This document shows positions 8,359 to 17,171 of a stretch of 64,000 bases of DNA, in pieces. Source of the stretch: Rhodocaloribacter sp964552015 (GTDB lineage: Bacteria; Bacteroidota; Rhodothermia; Rhodothermales; ISCAR-4553); assembly GCA_964552015.1 (NCBI GenBank), contig CAZKFR010000007.1:20440-84439 (forward strand). Direction: 5' to 3'. A model generated the notes under the pieces. That model saw only the letters and a list, made by a program, of their open reading frames with translations, had not been told where the DNA came from and did no database searches. The first letter of the stretch is position 1; every line of letters starts with the position of its first letter. Both the position numbers and the translations under genes were made by a program.

Positions 8359-8973
8359 TCAGGTCTTCGTCTTCTCGGCCATCGTCTCCCGAAACGTTTT
8401 GTATGTCGTTTCCATTTTGGGCCGGTCGGGCGGCACCTCGCGGAGGGGCTCGCAGGGCCGGAGCGAGCGGCGGAGCTGCGCCGGGAGCTGCTGGTAGAGC
8501 CGCGTCCCTTCCGTCTTCCACGCCAGCCGTTCGTCGCTCACATCCGCCACGATCTTCGCCGGGTTGCCGACGACAATCTTGCGGTCGGGGATGTGCATGT
8601 CCGCCGGGACAAAGCACAGCGCCCCGACGATGCACCCGGCCCCGACGACCACGTTGTCCATCACGACGGCGTTCATCCCCACGAGCGTGTTCCGCCCGAT
8701 GTGCGCCCCGTGGATGACGGCGCCGTGGCCGATGTGGGCGGCCTCTTCGAGGCGCACCGTCACCCCGGGAAACATATGGATGGTGCAGTTCTCCTGCACG
8801 TTACACCCGTCCTCGATGACGATCTCGCCCCAGTCCCCCCGGATGGCCGCGCCGGGCCCCACATACACGTCGCGCCCGATGATGACATTGCCCACCACCG
8901 TGGCGTTCGGGTGGATGAAGGCGCTCTCGTGGATGACCGGGCGAAAGCCCTCGAACTCGAAGATGTTCGGCAT
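8359..8973 (-). CDS. paaY: PaaY-like left-handed beta-helix thioesterase / gamma-carbonic-anhydrase family protein
   Basis: The protein has 204 residues from the ATG at 8973 (MPNIFEFEG). It is built of hexapeptide repeats, for example NATVVGNVIIGRDVYVGPGA and AHIGHGAVIHGAHIGRNTLV, giving a left-handed beta-helix. Histidines spaced as in gamma carbonic anhydrases (CTIHM, GHGAVIHGAHIG) are candidate metal ligands. In the paa pathway PaaY is a thioesterase that rescues CoA from dead-end ring intermediates. The C-terminal tail of about 35 residues ends in a charged helix, as in PaaY. Directly upstream are four tandem 7-bp repeats and an ATCCC-ATG leader. Context in the paa island supports the call. 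Confidence 0.85.
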   Translation of the reverse strand: MPNIFEFEGFRPVIHESAFIHPNATVVGNVIIGRDVYVGPGAAIRGDWGEIVIEDGCNVQENCTIHMFPGVTVRLEEAAHIGHGAVIHGAHIGRNTLVGMNAVVMDNVVVGAGCIVGALCFVPADMHIPDRKIVVGNPAKIVADVSDERLAWKTEGTRLYQQLPAQLRRSLRPCEPLREVPPDRPKMETTYKTFRETMAEKTKT

Positions 8974-8983
8974 GGGATAATAG

Positions 8984-9011
8984 GCGTAGTGCGTGGTGCG
9001 TAGTGCGTGAT
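8984..9011. repeat. Four phased 7-bp repeats before paaY
   Basis: On the plus strand the units are GCGTAGT, GCGTGGT, GCGTAGT, GCGTGAT, exactly contiguous. They lie 11 bp from the paaY start codon, read towards it on the minus strand. Confidence 0.85.
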
Positions 9012-9031
9012 CCCGAAGGCAGTCACGCAAC

Positions 9032-9059
9032 AACGTTATAACATTTCAACGTTCAAACA

Positions 9060-9061
<2 letters not shown>
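9032..9061. repeat. Four AAC(G/A)TT units with 8-bp period
   Basis: AACGTT, AACATT, AACGTT, AACATT start at 9032, 9040, 9048 and 9056. The last unit overlaps the paaJ stop codon. The same AACGTT core recurs in the 7-bp arrays before the 17172 and 47617 genes. Confidence 0.7.
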
Positions 9062-10235
<1,174 letters not shown>

Positions 10236-10335
10236 NNNNNNNNNNNNNNNNNNNNNNNNNNNNNNNNNNNNNNNNNNNNNNNNNNNNNNNNNNNNNNNNN
10301 NNNNNNNNNNNNNNNNNNNNNNNNNNNNNNNNNNN
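10236..10335. other. Scaffold gap of 100 N
   Basis: The gap truncates the 5' end of paaJ. The right edge begins exactly at an inverted repeat (10336-10366), a likely cause of the assembly break. Confidence 0.99.
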
Positions 10336-10366
10336 GTAGCAGGCCCGGGCTGAAGCCCGCGGCTAC
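10336..10366. repeat. Palindromic REP-like element at the gap edge
   Basis: The 31-bp unit begins GTAGC and ends GCTAC (inverted) and has a central GGGCT-GA-AGCCC stem. Palindromes of this type are often dispersed in intergenic spacers of GC-rich genomes. Only one copy is visible in this window, but its position exactly at the gap suggests it is multi-copy in the genome. Confidence 0.5.
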
Positions 10367-10440
10367 ATCAATCCTGTAGCCGCACCCTTTACGGATGCGC
10401 CTCTGCAACCGGCCGTGCGTCCGGCTGGATCCGCCCTGCG

Positions 10441-11634
10441 TCACGTACCCTCGTCGAAGAAACACGCACCGCGCTGAACCATCCGCCGGAGCAGCGGACT
10501 GGGACGGTAACGTTCCTCCTCGTACTCCTCCCGCAGTGCCTCCAGCCAGCCGAGCACCGTCTTCAGGCCGAGCTCGTCGGCCCAGCGGAGCAGCCCTTTG
10601 GGGTAGTTGACCCCCTTCGTCATGGCCAGGTCGATGTCGTCCGGGGAGGCCACGCGCCAGAAGACGGCATCCACGGCCTCGTTGATGAGCATCGCCAGGA
10701 TGCGGTGAAAGATGGTCTTGCCGAGGGCGGGGCTGGTGACGGGTTCGGGGTTCGTGGCGCCCTCGCGGTAGTCGTAGTAGCCCCGCTTCGTCTTGCGCCC
10801 GAGGCGGCCGGCCTCCACCATGCGTTTCTGCGTGAAGGAGGGACGGTAGCGGGGTTCGTAGAAGAAGGCCGTCCACACCGTCTCGGTGACCTTGTAGTTG
10901 ACGTCGTTGCCGATGAGGTCCATCAGCTCGAAGGGCCCCATGCGGAAGCCGCCGAGTTCGCGCATGGCCCAGTCGATGGTGGCCACGTCGGCAATGCCCT
11001 CCTCCAGGATGCGGAGGGCCTCGCCGTAAAAGGGCCGGGCCACCCGGTTGACGATGAACCCCGGCGTGTCGCGTGCCAGCACGGTGGTCTTGCCCCAGGC
11101 GTCGACCAGGGCGCGCGCCCGCGCCAGGGCTTCCTCCGACGTAGCCACGCCGGGCACGACCTCGACCAGCGGCATCAGGGGCGCCGGGTTGAAGAAATGG
11201 AGGCCCAGCACCCGCTCGGGCCGGTCGCACGCCGCCGCGATGGCCGTCACCGAGAGCGACGAGGTGTTCGTCGCCAGGATGGCATCCTCAGCCACCAGCC
11301 GGTCAAGCCGGGCGAAGACGCCCTGCTTGACGGCCAGGTCTTCGACGATGGCTTCGATGATGAGGCCACAGGCCGCCAGCGGCTCGGGCTCGTCCGAAAG
11401 GAACGTGATGCGGCCGAGGATGGCGGCATCCTCGCCGGGCGCCATCCGTCCCTTCTCCACCTGCCGCGCCAGGATCTTCTCCAGGTGGGTGCGGGCGTCG
11501 TGAAGCACCTTCGTATTCGTGTCGTAGAGCAGCACCGGGTGCCCGCAGGTGGCGGCAACCTGCGCGATGCCGCGCCCCATCGTCCCGGCGCCGAGCACCC
11601 CGACGGGCGTGTCGGCGGTAAGTGGCTTCGCCAT
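10441..11634 (-). CDS. paaH: 3-hydroxyacyl-CoA dehydrogenase, probable 3-hydroxyadipyl-CoA dehydrogenase
   Basis: This 397-residue protein opens with the NAD-binding loop GVLGAGTMGRGIAQVAA. The catalytic His is in LGLHFFNPAPLMPLVEVV, and the helical C-terminal domain starts at TPGFIVNRVARPF. A second, degenerate copy of the C-terminal domain (about 300-397) extends it beyond the 280-residue short enzymes, as in many PaaH proteins. It oxidises the 3-hydroxyacyl-CoA to the 3-oxo form with NAD, one step before the thiolase. It lies 54 bp downstream of paaG and is likely in the same transcript. Confidence 0.92.
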   Translation of the reverse strand: MAKPLTADTPVGVLGAGTMGRGIAQVAATCGHPVLLYDTNTKVLHDARTHLEKILARQVEKGRMAPGEDAAILGRITFLSDEPEPLAACGLIIEAIVEDLAVKQGVFARLDRLVAEDAILATNTSSLSVTAIAAACDRPERVLGLHFFNPAPLMPLVEVVPGVATSEEALARARALVDAWGKTTVLARDTPGFIVNRVARPFYGEALRILEEGIADVATIDWAMRELGGFRMGPFELMDLIGNDVNYKVTETVWTAFFYEPRYRPSFTQKRMVEAGRLGRKTKRGYYDYREGATNPEPVTSPALGKTIFHRILAMLINEAVDAVFWRVASPDDIDLAMTKGVNYPKGLLRWADELGLKTVLGWLEALREEYEEERYRPSPLLRRMVQRGACFFDEGT

Positions 11635-11688
11635 AAAGGCTTCCTCGTCTTGCGTGGTTCGTGATGCGCGGGCGCAACCGGCACCCGC

Positions 11689-12480
11689 CTATTCCCCCCG
11701 GAACACCGGCTTGCGTTTCTCCAGGAAAGCGGCGACCCCTTCCTGGTAGTCGTGCGTCTGGCCGGCCTCGCGCTGGAGCTGTTCCTCCAGGTCCAGGTGC
11801 GTATCCAGGTCGTTGGCGAACCCCTGGTTGATGCCGCGCTTGATGAGGCCGAAGGCACGGGTGGGCTGCGAGGCCAGATGCCGCGCCAGTTCCATCGCCT
11901 CGGCCAGGACGGCCTCGTGCGGGCACACCTTGTAGATCAGCCCGATGGCCTGGGCCTCGGTTGCCGACACCTTCTCGCCCAGCATCATCATGGCCGTGGC
12001 GCGGGCCAGCCCCACCAGCCGGGGAAGAAAATACGTGCCGCCGCTGTCCGGGATCAGGCCGATCTTGGCAAACGCCTGGATGAACGAGGCCTTCTCCGAG
12101 GCCAGCACCAGGTCGCACGCCAGCGCGATGTTGGCCCCGGCCCCGGCAGCCACCCCGTTGACGGCCGCCACGAACGGCTTCTCGGTGTGCCGGATCAGGC
12201 GGACGATGGGGTTGTACTGCGTCCGCACGATCTCACCCAGGTCGGCCGGCGGCTCGCCCTCTTTCGGGAGCACCGCCTGAAGGTCCTGGCCGGCACAGAA
12301 AGCCCGGCCCGCCCCCGTCAGCACCACGGCCCGCACGGCCGCGTCGGCCGCCGCCCGCTGCAACGCGTCGATCGTCTCGTCGGCCATCGGGCGGTGGAAG
12401 CTGTTGAGCACGTCGGGGCGGTTCAGCGTCACCGTGGCCACCCCGGCGTCGACGTCGTATCGGATGAACTGGTATGCCAT
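11689..12480 (-). CDS. paaG: Enoyl-CoA hydratase/isomerase, probable 1,2-epoxyphenylacetyl-CoA isomerase
   Basis: This 263-residue crotonase-fold protein has the oxyanion-hole segments GRAFCAGQDL and NGVAAGAGANIALACDL. Instead of the second catalytic Glu of hydratases it has Asp in GLIPDSGGTYFLPR, the hallmark of PaaG isomerases. It converts the ring epoxide to the oxepin. It is the first gene of the minus-strand paaG-H-J run and is divergent from the second crotonase gene (paaF) with about 195 bp between them. Confidence 0.92.
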   Translation of the reverse strand: MAYQFIRYDVDAGVATVTLNRPDVLNSFHRPMADETIDALQRAAADAAVRAVVLTGAGRAFCAGQDLQAVLPKEGEPPADLGEIVRTQYNPIVRLIRHTEKPFVAAVNGVAAGAGANIALACDLVLASEKASFIQAFAKIGLIPDSGGTYFLPRLVGLARATAMMMLGEKVSATEAQAIGLIYKVCPHEAVLAEAMELARHLASQPTRAFGLIKRGINQGFANDLDTHLDLEEQLQREAGQTHDYQEGVAAFLEKRKPVFRGE

Positions 12481-12611
12481 GCCTCTCCGGTGGTCCGTGG
12501 ATGAAGGTGTGTGGCGGGAAGGTACTCAGGATTCGGGGAAAAGGGAAGGCACGGGATCAAAGGGGACGCCAGCCTCCTTTCGAATATCCGTCGGCTTTCC
12601 ATCTTTTCGCC

Positions 12612-12640
12612 TTCCCATCCGTATGGAAACGGCCTATATT
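12612..12640 (+). promoter_or_regulatory. Candidate promoter for paaF
   Basis: TTCCCA (12612-12617) and TATATT (12635-12640) have a 17-bp spacer, placing a start about 30 bp before the GTG codon at 12676. The -35 is weak. It is in the spacer between divergent paaG and paaF. Confidence 0.35.
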
Positions 12641-12675
12641 TCCGCGATTCGTTCCTTCACCCAACCGGCTTCGAC

Positions 12676-13458
12676 GTGGCTCCTTCCACCGACTTCACCA
12701 CGATCCTCCTGGAGGTCGACGAGCAGGGTATCGCTCTGTGCACCTTCAACCGCCCCGAGGTACGGAACGCGCTCAACGAGACGATGGTCGGCGAGGTGCG
12801 GCGGATGCTCGACGCGCTGGCCGCCCGGGACGACGTGCGGGCGCTGATCTTTACCGGCGCGGGCGGCGAGGCCTTCGTCAGCGGCGCCGACATCGCCGAG
12901 CTGCGCGAGCGGGGGCGGGCCGAGGCGCTGCGGCGGATCAACAATGGCCTGTTCCGCGAGATCGAGCAGTTCCCCGCCCCCACCATCGCCGCCATCCGGG
13001 GGTGGGCGCTGGGCGGCGGCTGCGAGCTGGCGATGGCGTGCGACCTGCGCGTGGCCGGCGAGGGGGCCCGGCTCGGACAGCCCGAGGTGCGGCTGGGCAT
13101 CATCCCCGGCGCGGGCGCCACGTACCGCCTGCCCCGCCTCGTCGGCCCGGGCAAGGCCCGCGAGCTCATCTTCACCGGCCGTCTTGTCGACGCCTCGGAA
13201 GCGCTTTCGATCGGACTCGTCAACCGGGTGGTGCCGGACGACGAGGTGGTGGAGGCCGCCCGCACCCTCGCCGCCGAGATCGCCCGCAACAGCCCGCTGG
13301 CCGTCCGCTTCGCCAAGACGGCGCTCAACGCCTCGGCCGAGATGAGCACCGACGCCGCCCTGGCCCTGGAGACGACCCTCCAGGCCGTGCTCTTCGAAGA
13401 CGAGGAAAAGTACCGCCGCATGACGGCCTTCCTCGAACGAAAGAAGGCGAAAACATGA
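12676..13458 (+). CDS. paaF: Enoyl-CoA hydratase, probable 2,3-dehydroadipyl-CoA hydratase
   Basis: The start is a GTG at 12676 (then APSTDFTTI); there is no in-frame ATG between the divergent promoter region and the domain start. The product has 260 residues. It keeps both hydratase glutamates: GGGCELAMACDL and GQPEVRLGIIPGAGATYR. The SGADIAEL oxyanion motif is also present. This separates it from paaG, which has Asp in the second place. It would hydrate 2,3-dehydroadipyl-CoA in the paa route, or crotonyl-type substrates in general. Its last 51 codons are repeated on the far side of the next gap because of an assembly overlap. Confidence 0.85.
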   Translation: MAPSTDFTTILLEVDEQGIALCTFNRPEVRNALNETMVGEVRRMLDALAARDDVRALIFTGAGGEAFVSGADIAELRERGRAEALRRINNGLFREIEQFPAPTIAAIRGWALGGGCELAMACDLRVAGEGARLGQPEVRLGIIPGAGATYRLPRLVGPGKARELIFTGRLVDASEALSIGLVNRVVPDDEVVEAARTLAAEIARNSPLAVRFAKTALNASAEMSTDAALALETTLQAVLFEDEEKYRRMTAFLERKKAKT

Positions 13459-13617
13459 GTTTNNNNNNNNNNNNNNNNNNNNNNNNNNNNNNNNNNNNNN
13501 NNNNNNNNNNNNNNNNNNNNNNNNNNNNNNNNNNNNNNNNNNNNNNNNNNNNNNNNNNNNNNAAGTACCGCCGCATGACGGCCTTCCTCGAACGAAAGAA
13601 GGCGAAAACATGAGTTT
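13408..13617. repeat. Direct 55-bp duplication around a gap (assembly artefact)
   Basis: Copies at 13408-13462 and 13563-13617 are identical, with no mismatch. Fifty-five is a common assembler k-mer length, so the likely cause is two contigs sharing one k-mer overlap and joined with Ns by a scaffolder. It is not a biological repeat. Confidence 0.9.
13463..13562. other. Scaffold gap of 100 N, flanked by a 55-bp identical overlap
   Basis: The 55 bases before the gap (13408-13462) are repeated exactly after it (13563-13617), including the paaF stop codon. The two contigs therefore overlap and the gap is an artefact. Confidence 0.97.
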
Positions 13618-13690
13618 TACGGGGTGTGTCCTGATGGGACGGATTCTGGGCCACGAAGACCCGAAGGCACCGAGGGGCTGCTCATCAGAA

Positions 13691-13725
13691 GCGCCATCTG
13701 CCATCTGTAATTTGCCATCTTCAAC
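13691..13725 (+). repeat. Five phased 7-bp units before the E1 gene
   Basis: The units are GCGCCAT, CTGCCAT, CTGTAAT, TTGCCAT, CTTCAAC, exactly contiguous, 11 bp before the start codon. The final unit opens the TCAACCC leader motif shared with two other genes. Confidence 0.85.
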
Positions 13726-13736
13726 CCAGGATCGAC

Positions 13737-15845
13737 ATGTCTGACCGCCGACAGCCGGTAACGGCCCGCCCCGCCCCCTCGGACCTTTCCGCCTTCGACT
13801 GGCGGCGGGTGGCGTACCTGGTGCTGGCCTCGCGCCTGATCGACGAGATCGAGGAGACGCGCCTGGTGCCCGAGCGGAAGGTGCTCTACCAGTTCTCCGC
13901 CCGCGGGCACGACGTCCCGCAGGTGCTGCTGGGCAGCCTGCTGACGCACCCGAAGGACGGCGTCGGCGCGTACTACCGCTCCCGCCCGCTGCTGCTGACG
14001 CTGGGGTTGAGCCTGGAGGACGCCTTCGCCTCGCCGATGGGCAAGGCCGGCGGCTTCAGCGACGGCCGCGACATCGGGGTGGTGTGCAACCTGCCGGGGC
14101 GGGACGGCCCCACGGTGCTGCCCATGGCCGGCGACGTCGGCTCGCAGTTCACGCCGGCGGCCGGGTGGGCGCAGGCCCTCCGCTACCGCCGCGACGTGCT
14201 GGGCGAAGCCGCCTACGACGGCGCCCTGGCCGTGGCCCACAGCGGCGACGGGGCCGTGGCCACCAACGGCTTCTGGTCCGCCCTCACGATGGCCACCACG
14301 CTGCGTCTCCCCCTCCTCTTCTATGTGGAGGACAACGGCTACGGCATCTCGGTCCCGTCGCACCTGCAAACGCCCGGCGGCAACATCGTCGAGAACCTCC
14401 GGTCGTTCAAGCACCTCCGCCTCTTCGACGGTGACGGCACCGACCCGGCCGAGGCGGCGTCGCTGCTCCAGGAGGCCGTCGGCGTGGTGCGTGCCGGCGA
14501 GGGGCCGGCCCTGCTGCGCCTGACCGTCCCGCGCCTCTCGGGCCACTCCGGGCAGGACAACCAGGCCTACAAGCCGCCCGAGCGCCTCGAAGCCGAGCGG
14601 GCCGCCGACCCGCTGCCGAAGCTCCGCGCCTTTCTCGTGCCCGACCACCTCAGCCCCGACGCCTGGGACGCCCTCGAAGCCGAGGTGCGCCGCGACGTGG
14701 AGGCGGCCCTGGAGGCCACCCTCGCCCGGCCCGACCCGGACCCCGCCGCCGTCACCCGCTATGTCTTCGCCGAGACGAAGCCCGACGGCACGCTCGACGT
14801 GCAGCAGGCCGGGGGGCTGGCCCCCGAGGGCGTCGTCCTCCCCGAAGGCACCGACCGGCCTGCCCCCGAGCCGTCGCGGACCAACATGATCACCGCCATC
14901 CGGCGCACGCTGGAGCACGAGCTGCGCGTCAACCCGCGCCTGCTCATCTTTGGCGAAGACGTGGGGCCCAAGGGCGGCGTGCACACCGCCACGATGGGCC
15001 TGCAGGAGGCCTTCGGCGAGGCCCGCGTATTCGACACCAGCCTCTCCGAAGAAGGGATCGTCGGCCGCGCCGTGGGGATGGCGCTGGCCGGGCTGATGCC
15101 GGTGGCCGAGATCCAGTTCCGCAAGTACGCCGACCCGGCCACCGAGCAACTCAACAACTGCGGCACCATCCGCTGGCGCACGGCCAACCGCTTCGCCGCG
15201 CCCATCGTGGTGCGGATGCCCGGCGGCTTCGCCAAGGTGGGCGACCCCTGGCACAGCGTCACCGACGAGGTGCGGTTCGTCCACGCTATCGGCTGGCAGG
15301 TGGCCTTCCCCTCGAACGCCGAGGACGCCGTGGGGCTGCTCCGCGCCGCCATGCGGTCGCACAACCCCACCATCTTCTTCGAGCACCGGCTGCTGCTGGA
15401 CCACCCCTCGGCCCGCCGTCCCTACCCCGGCGACGACTACGTCCTTCCCTTCGGACGGGCGCGGCTTGTCCGGAGCGGCGAGGCCCTCACGGTGGTCACC
15501 TGGGGTGCGATGGTCGACCGCTGCGAGCGGGCCGCCAAAGCTGCCGGCGTCGACGCCGAGATCCTCGACCTGCGCACCCTGCGGCCGTGGGACCGCGACG
15601 CCGTGCTGGCCTCCGTGCGCAAGACCAAGCGGTGCCTCGTCGTCCACGAAGACGCCCTCACCGCCGGCTTCGGCGCCGAGATCGCCGCCACGCTCGTGCG
15701 CGAGGCGTTCTTCGACCTCGACGCCCCCATCGAGCGCCTGGCCGTGCCCGACATCCCCATCCCGTACAACCTCGGCCTCCTGGCCGCCACGGTCCCCGGC
15801 GTCGACCAGATCGCCGAGAAGATGCACGACCTGGTCACGTTCTGA
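13737..15845 (+). CDS. Fused alpha/beta 2-oxoacid dehydrogenase E1 (branched-chain type)
   Basis: The 702-residue protein joins E1-alpha (about 1-345) and E1-beta (about 375-702) in one chain. The alpha half has the ThDP motif, GDGAVATNGFWSALT to EDNGYGIS. The beta half starts SRTNMITAIRRTLEHELRV and has GEDVGPKGGVHTAT and EIQFRKYADPATEQL. E1 decarboxylates a 2-oxoacid and transfers the acyl group to lipoyl-E2. Sequence style (FSARGHDVPQVLLG, AYYRSRPLLL) is that of branched-chain 2-oxoacid dehydrogenases. The E2 gene follows after 2 bp. No E3 is in the window; it is probably shared from elsewhere. Confidence 0.92.
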   Translation: MSDRRQPVTARPAPSDLSAFDWRRVAYLVLASRLIDEIEETRLVPERKVLYQFSARGHDVPQVLLGSLLTHPKDGVGAYYRSRPLLLTLGLSLEDAFASPMGKAGGFSDGRDIGVVCNLPGRDGPTVLPMAGDVGSQFTPAAGWAQALRYRRDVLGEAAYDGALAVAHSGDGAVATNGFWSALTMATTLRLPLLFYVEDNGYGISVPSHLQTPGGNIVENLRSFKHLRLFDGDGTDPAEAASLLQEAVGVVRAGEGPALLRLTVPRLSGHSGQDNQAYKPPERLEAERAADPLPKLRAFLVPDHLSPDAWDALEAEVRRDVEAALEATLARPDPDPAAVTRYVFAETKPDGTLDVQQAGGLAPEGVVLPEGTDRPAPEPSRTNMITAIRRTLEHELRVNPRLLIFGEDVGPKGGVHTATMGLQEAFGEARVFDTSLSEEGIVGRAVGMALAGLMPVAEIQFRKYADPATEQLNNCGTIRWRTANRFAAPIVVRMPGGFAKVGDPWHSVTDEVRFVHAIGWQVAFPSNAEDAVGLLRAAMRSHNPTIFFEHRLLLDHPSARRPYPGDDYVLPFGRARLVRSGEALTVVTWGAMVDRCERAAKAAGVDAEILDLRTLRPWDRDAVLASVRKTKRCLVVHEDALTAGFGAEIAATLVREAFFDLDAPIERLAVPDIPIPYNLGLLAATVPGVDQIAEKMHDLVTF

Positions 15846-15847
15846 CG

Positions 15848-17098
15848 ATGCCCCCCGAAACGCCGCCGTACGCAAGCCCTATGATCGACATCGTTATGCC
15901 GCCGTCTGAGGAGGCCGTCGAGGCCGTGGTGCTCACCTGGTACAAACAGCCGGGGGAGGCGGTGGAGGCACACGAACCCCTCCTGGAGCTGAGCACCGAC
16001 AAGGTGACGATGGAGGTGCCCGCGCCGGCGTCGGGCATCCTCCGCGAGATCCTCAAGCACGAGAACGACCCGGTGCGCCCGGGCGAGGTGCTCGGCCGCC
16101 TGGACCCCGACGGCGCCGGCGAGGCCCCGGCCGAAGCCGCCCCCGGCGTCCCTGCCGAAGCCGCCCCGGTCGACGCCGCCCCCACGACGGCCGACGCCGA
16201 CACGCCCGACCGGCGGACGCGGCTGAGCCCCCTCGTCAAGCGGATGCTCAAGGAGCACAACCTCGACCCCGCGCAGATCCCGGGCACCGGCCGCGGCGGC
16301 CGCATCACCCACCGGGACGTGAAGGCGTACCTCGAGCGCCAGGCCGCCGAGAAGGCCGCTCCGGCTCCGGCTCCGGCGCCCGCCGGCCCCATCCCCAGCC
16401 GCCGCGTGCCGCATTCGCACATGCGCCGCCGCATCGCCGACCACATGGTCGAGAGCATGCTGCGCACCGCCCCGCACGTGACGGCCGTCTTCGAAGCCGA
16501 CCTGTCGGCCATCGTCCACCACCGGAAGCGCCACAAAGACGCCTTCGCCGCCCGGGGCGTCCGCCTCACCTACACCGCCTACTTCGTCCGCGCCGCCGTG
16601 GAGGCCCTGCAGGAGGTGCCCGAGGTCAACAGCCGCTGGCACGACGACGCCCTCGAAATCTTCGAAGACATGAACATCGGCGTCGCCACGGCGCTGGGGC
16701 GCGAGGGGCTGATCGTGCCGGTGATCCACCGCGCCCAGTTGCTCGGCCTCTTCGGCATCGCCGCGCGCCTGCAGGAGCTGACCGAGAAGGCGCGCGCCGG
16801 CAAGCTGCTCCCCGACGACGTGCAGCGCGGCACCTTCACCCTCACCAACCACGGCGTCAGCGGCAGCCTCATCGCCACCCCCATCATCCACCAGCCCCAG
16901 TCCGCCATCCTGGGCATCGGCAAAATGGAGAAGCGGATCAAGGTGCGGGAGGAGCACGGGCGGGACGTGATCGACATCGCCCCCCGCGCCTACGTCACCC
17001 TCACCATCGACCACCGCGCCCTCGACGGCTACACCGCCAACCTGTTCCTCTCGAAGTTCGTCGAGGTCCTCGAGCGCTGGCCGGAGGAAAAGGTATGA
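15848..17098 (+). CDS. Dihydrolipoyl acyltransferase (E2) of a 2-oxoacid dehydrogenase complex
   Basis: The protein has 416 residues from the ATG at 15848, 2 bp after the E1 stop; an internal ATG at 15881 would remove only 11 residues before the lipoyl domain. Domains in order: a lipoyl domain with the lipoylated Lys in LSTDKVTMEV, a Pro/Ala linker, the E1/E3-binding domain (LSPLVKRMLKEHNLDPAQI, GTGRGGRITHRDVKAYL), and the catalytic domain ending with DHRALDG, whose His and Asp are the active site. It passes the acyl group to CoA. Specificity (branched-chain or other) follows E1 and is inferred. Confidence 0.92.
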   Translation: MPPETPPYASPMIDIVMPPSEEAVEAVVLTWYKQPGEAVEAHEPLLELSTDKVTMEVPAPASGILREILKHENDPVRPGEVLGRLDPDGAGEAPAEAAPGVPAEAAPVDAAPTTADADTPDRRTRLSPLVKRMLKEHNLDPAQIPGTGRGGRITHRDVKAYLERQAAEKAAPAPAPAPAGPIPSRRVPHSHMRRRIADHMVESMLRTAPHVTAVFEADLSAIVHHRKRHKDAFAARGVRLTYTAYFVRAAVEALQEVPEVNSRWHDDALEIFEDMNIGVATALGREGLIVPVIHRAQLLGLFGIAARLQELTEKARAGKLLPDDVQRGTFTLTNHGVSGSLIATPIIHQPQSAILGIGKMEKRIKVREEHGRDVIDIAPRAYVTLTIDHRALDGYTANLFLSKFVEVLERWPEEKV

Positions 17099-17107
17099 TC
17101 CGGTGCA

Positions 17108-17156
17108 CGTTGCACGTTAATCGTTGAACGTTGCACGTTAATCATTGAACGTTTTC
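17108..17156 (+). repeat. Seven phased 7-bp CGTT-type units before the 17172 gene
   Basis: CGTT (CATT once) recurs at 17108, 17115, 17122, 17129, 17136, 17143 and 17150, with no phase slip. Units include CGTTGCA, CGTTAAT and CGTTGAA, used in the order 1-2-3-1-2-3. The array ends in TCAACCC, 9 bp before the start codon. Confidence 0.9.
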
Positions 17157-17171
17157 AACCCGACAATCCGC

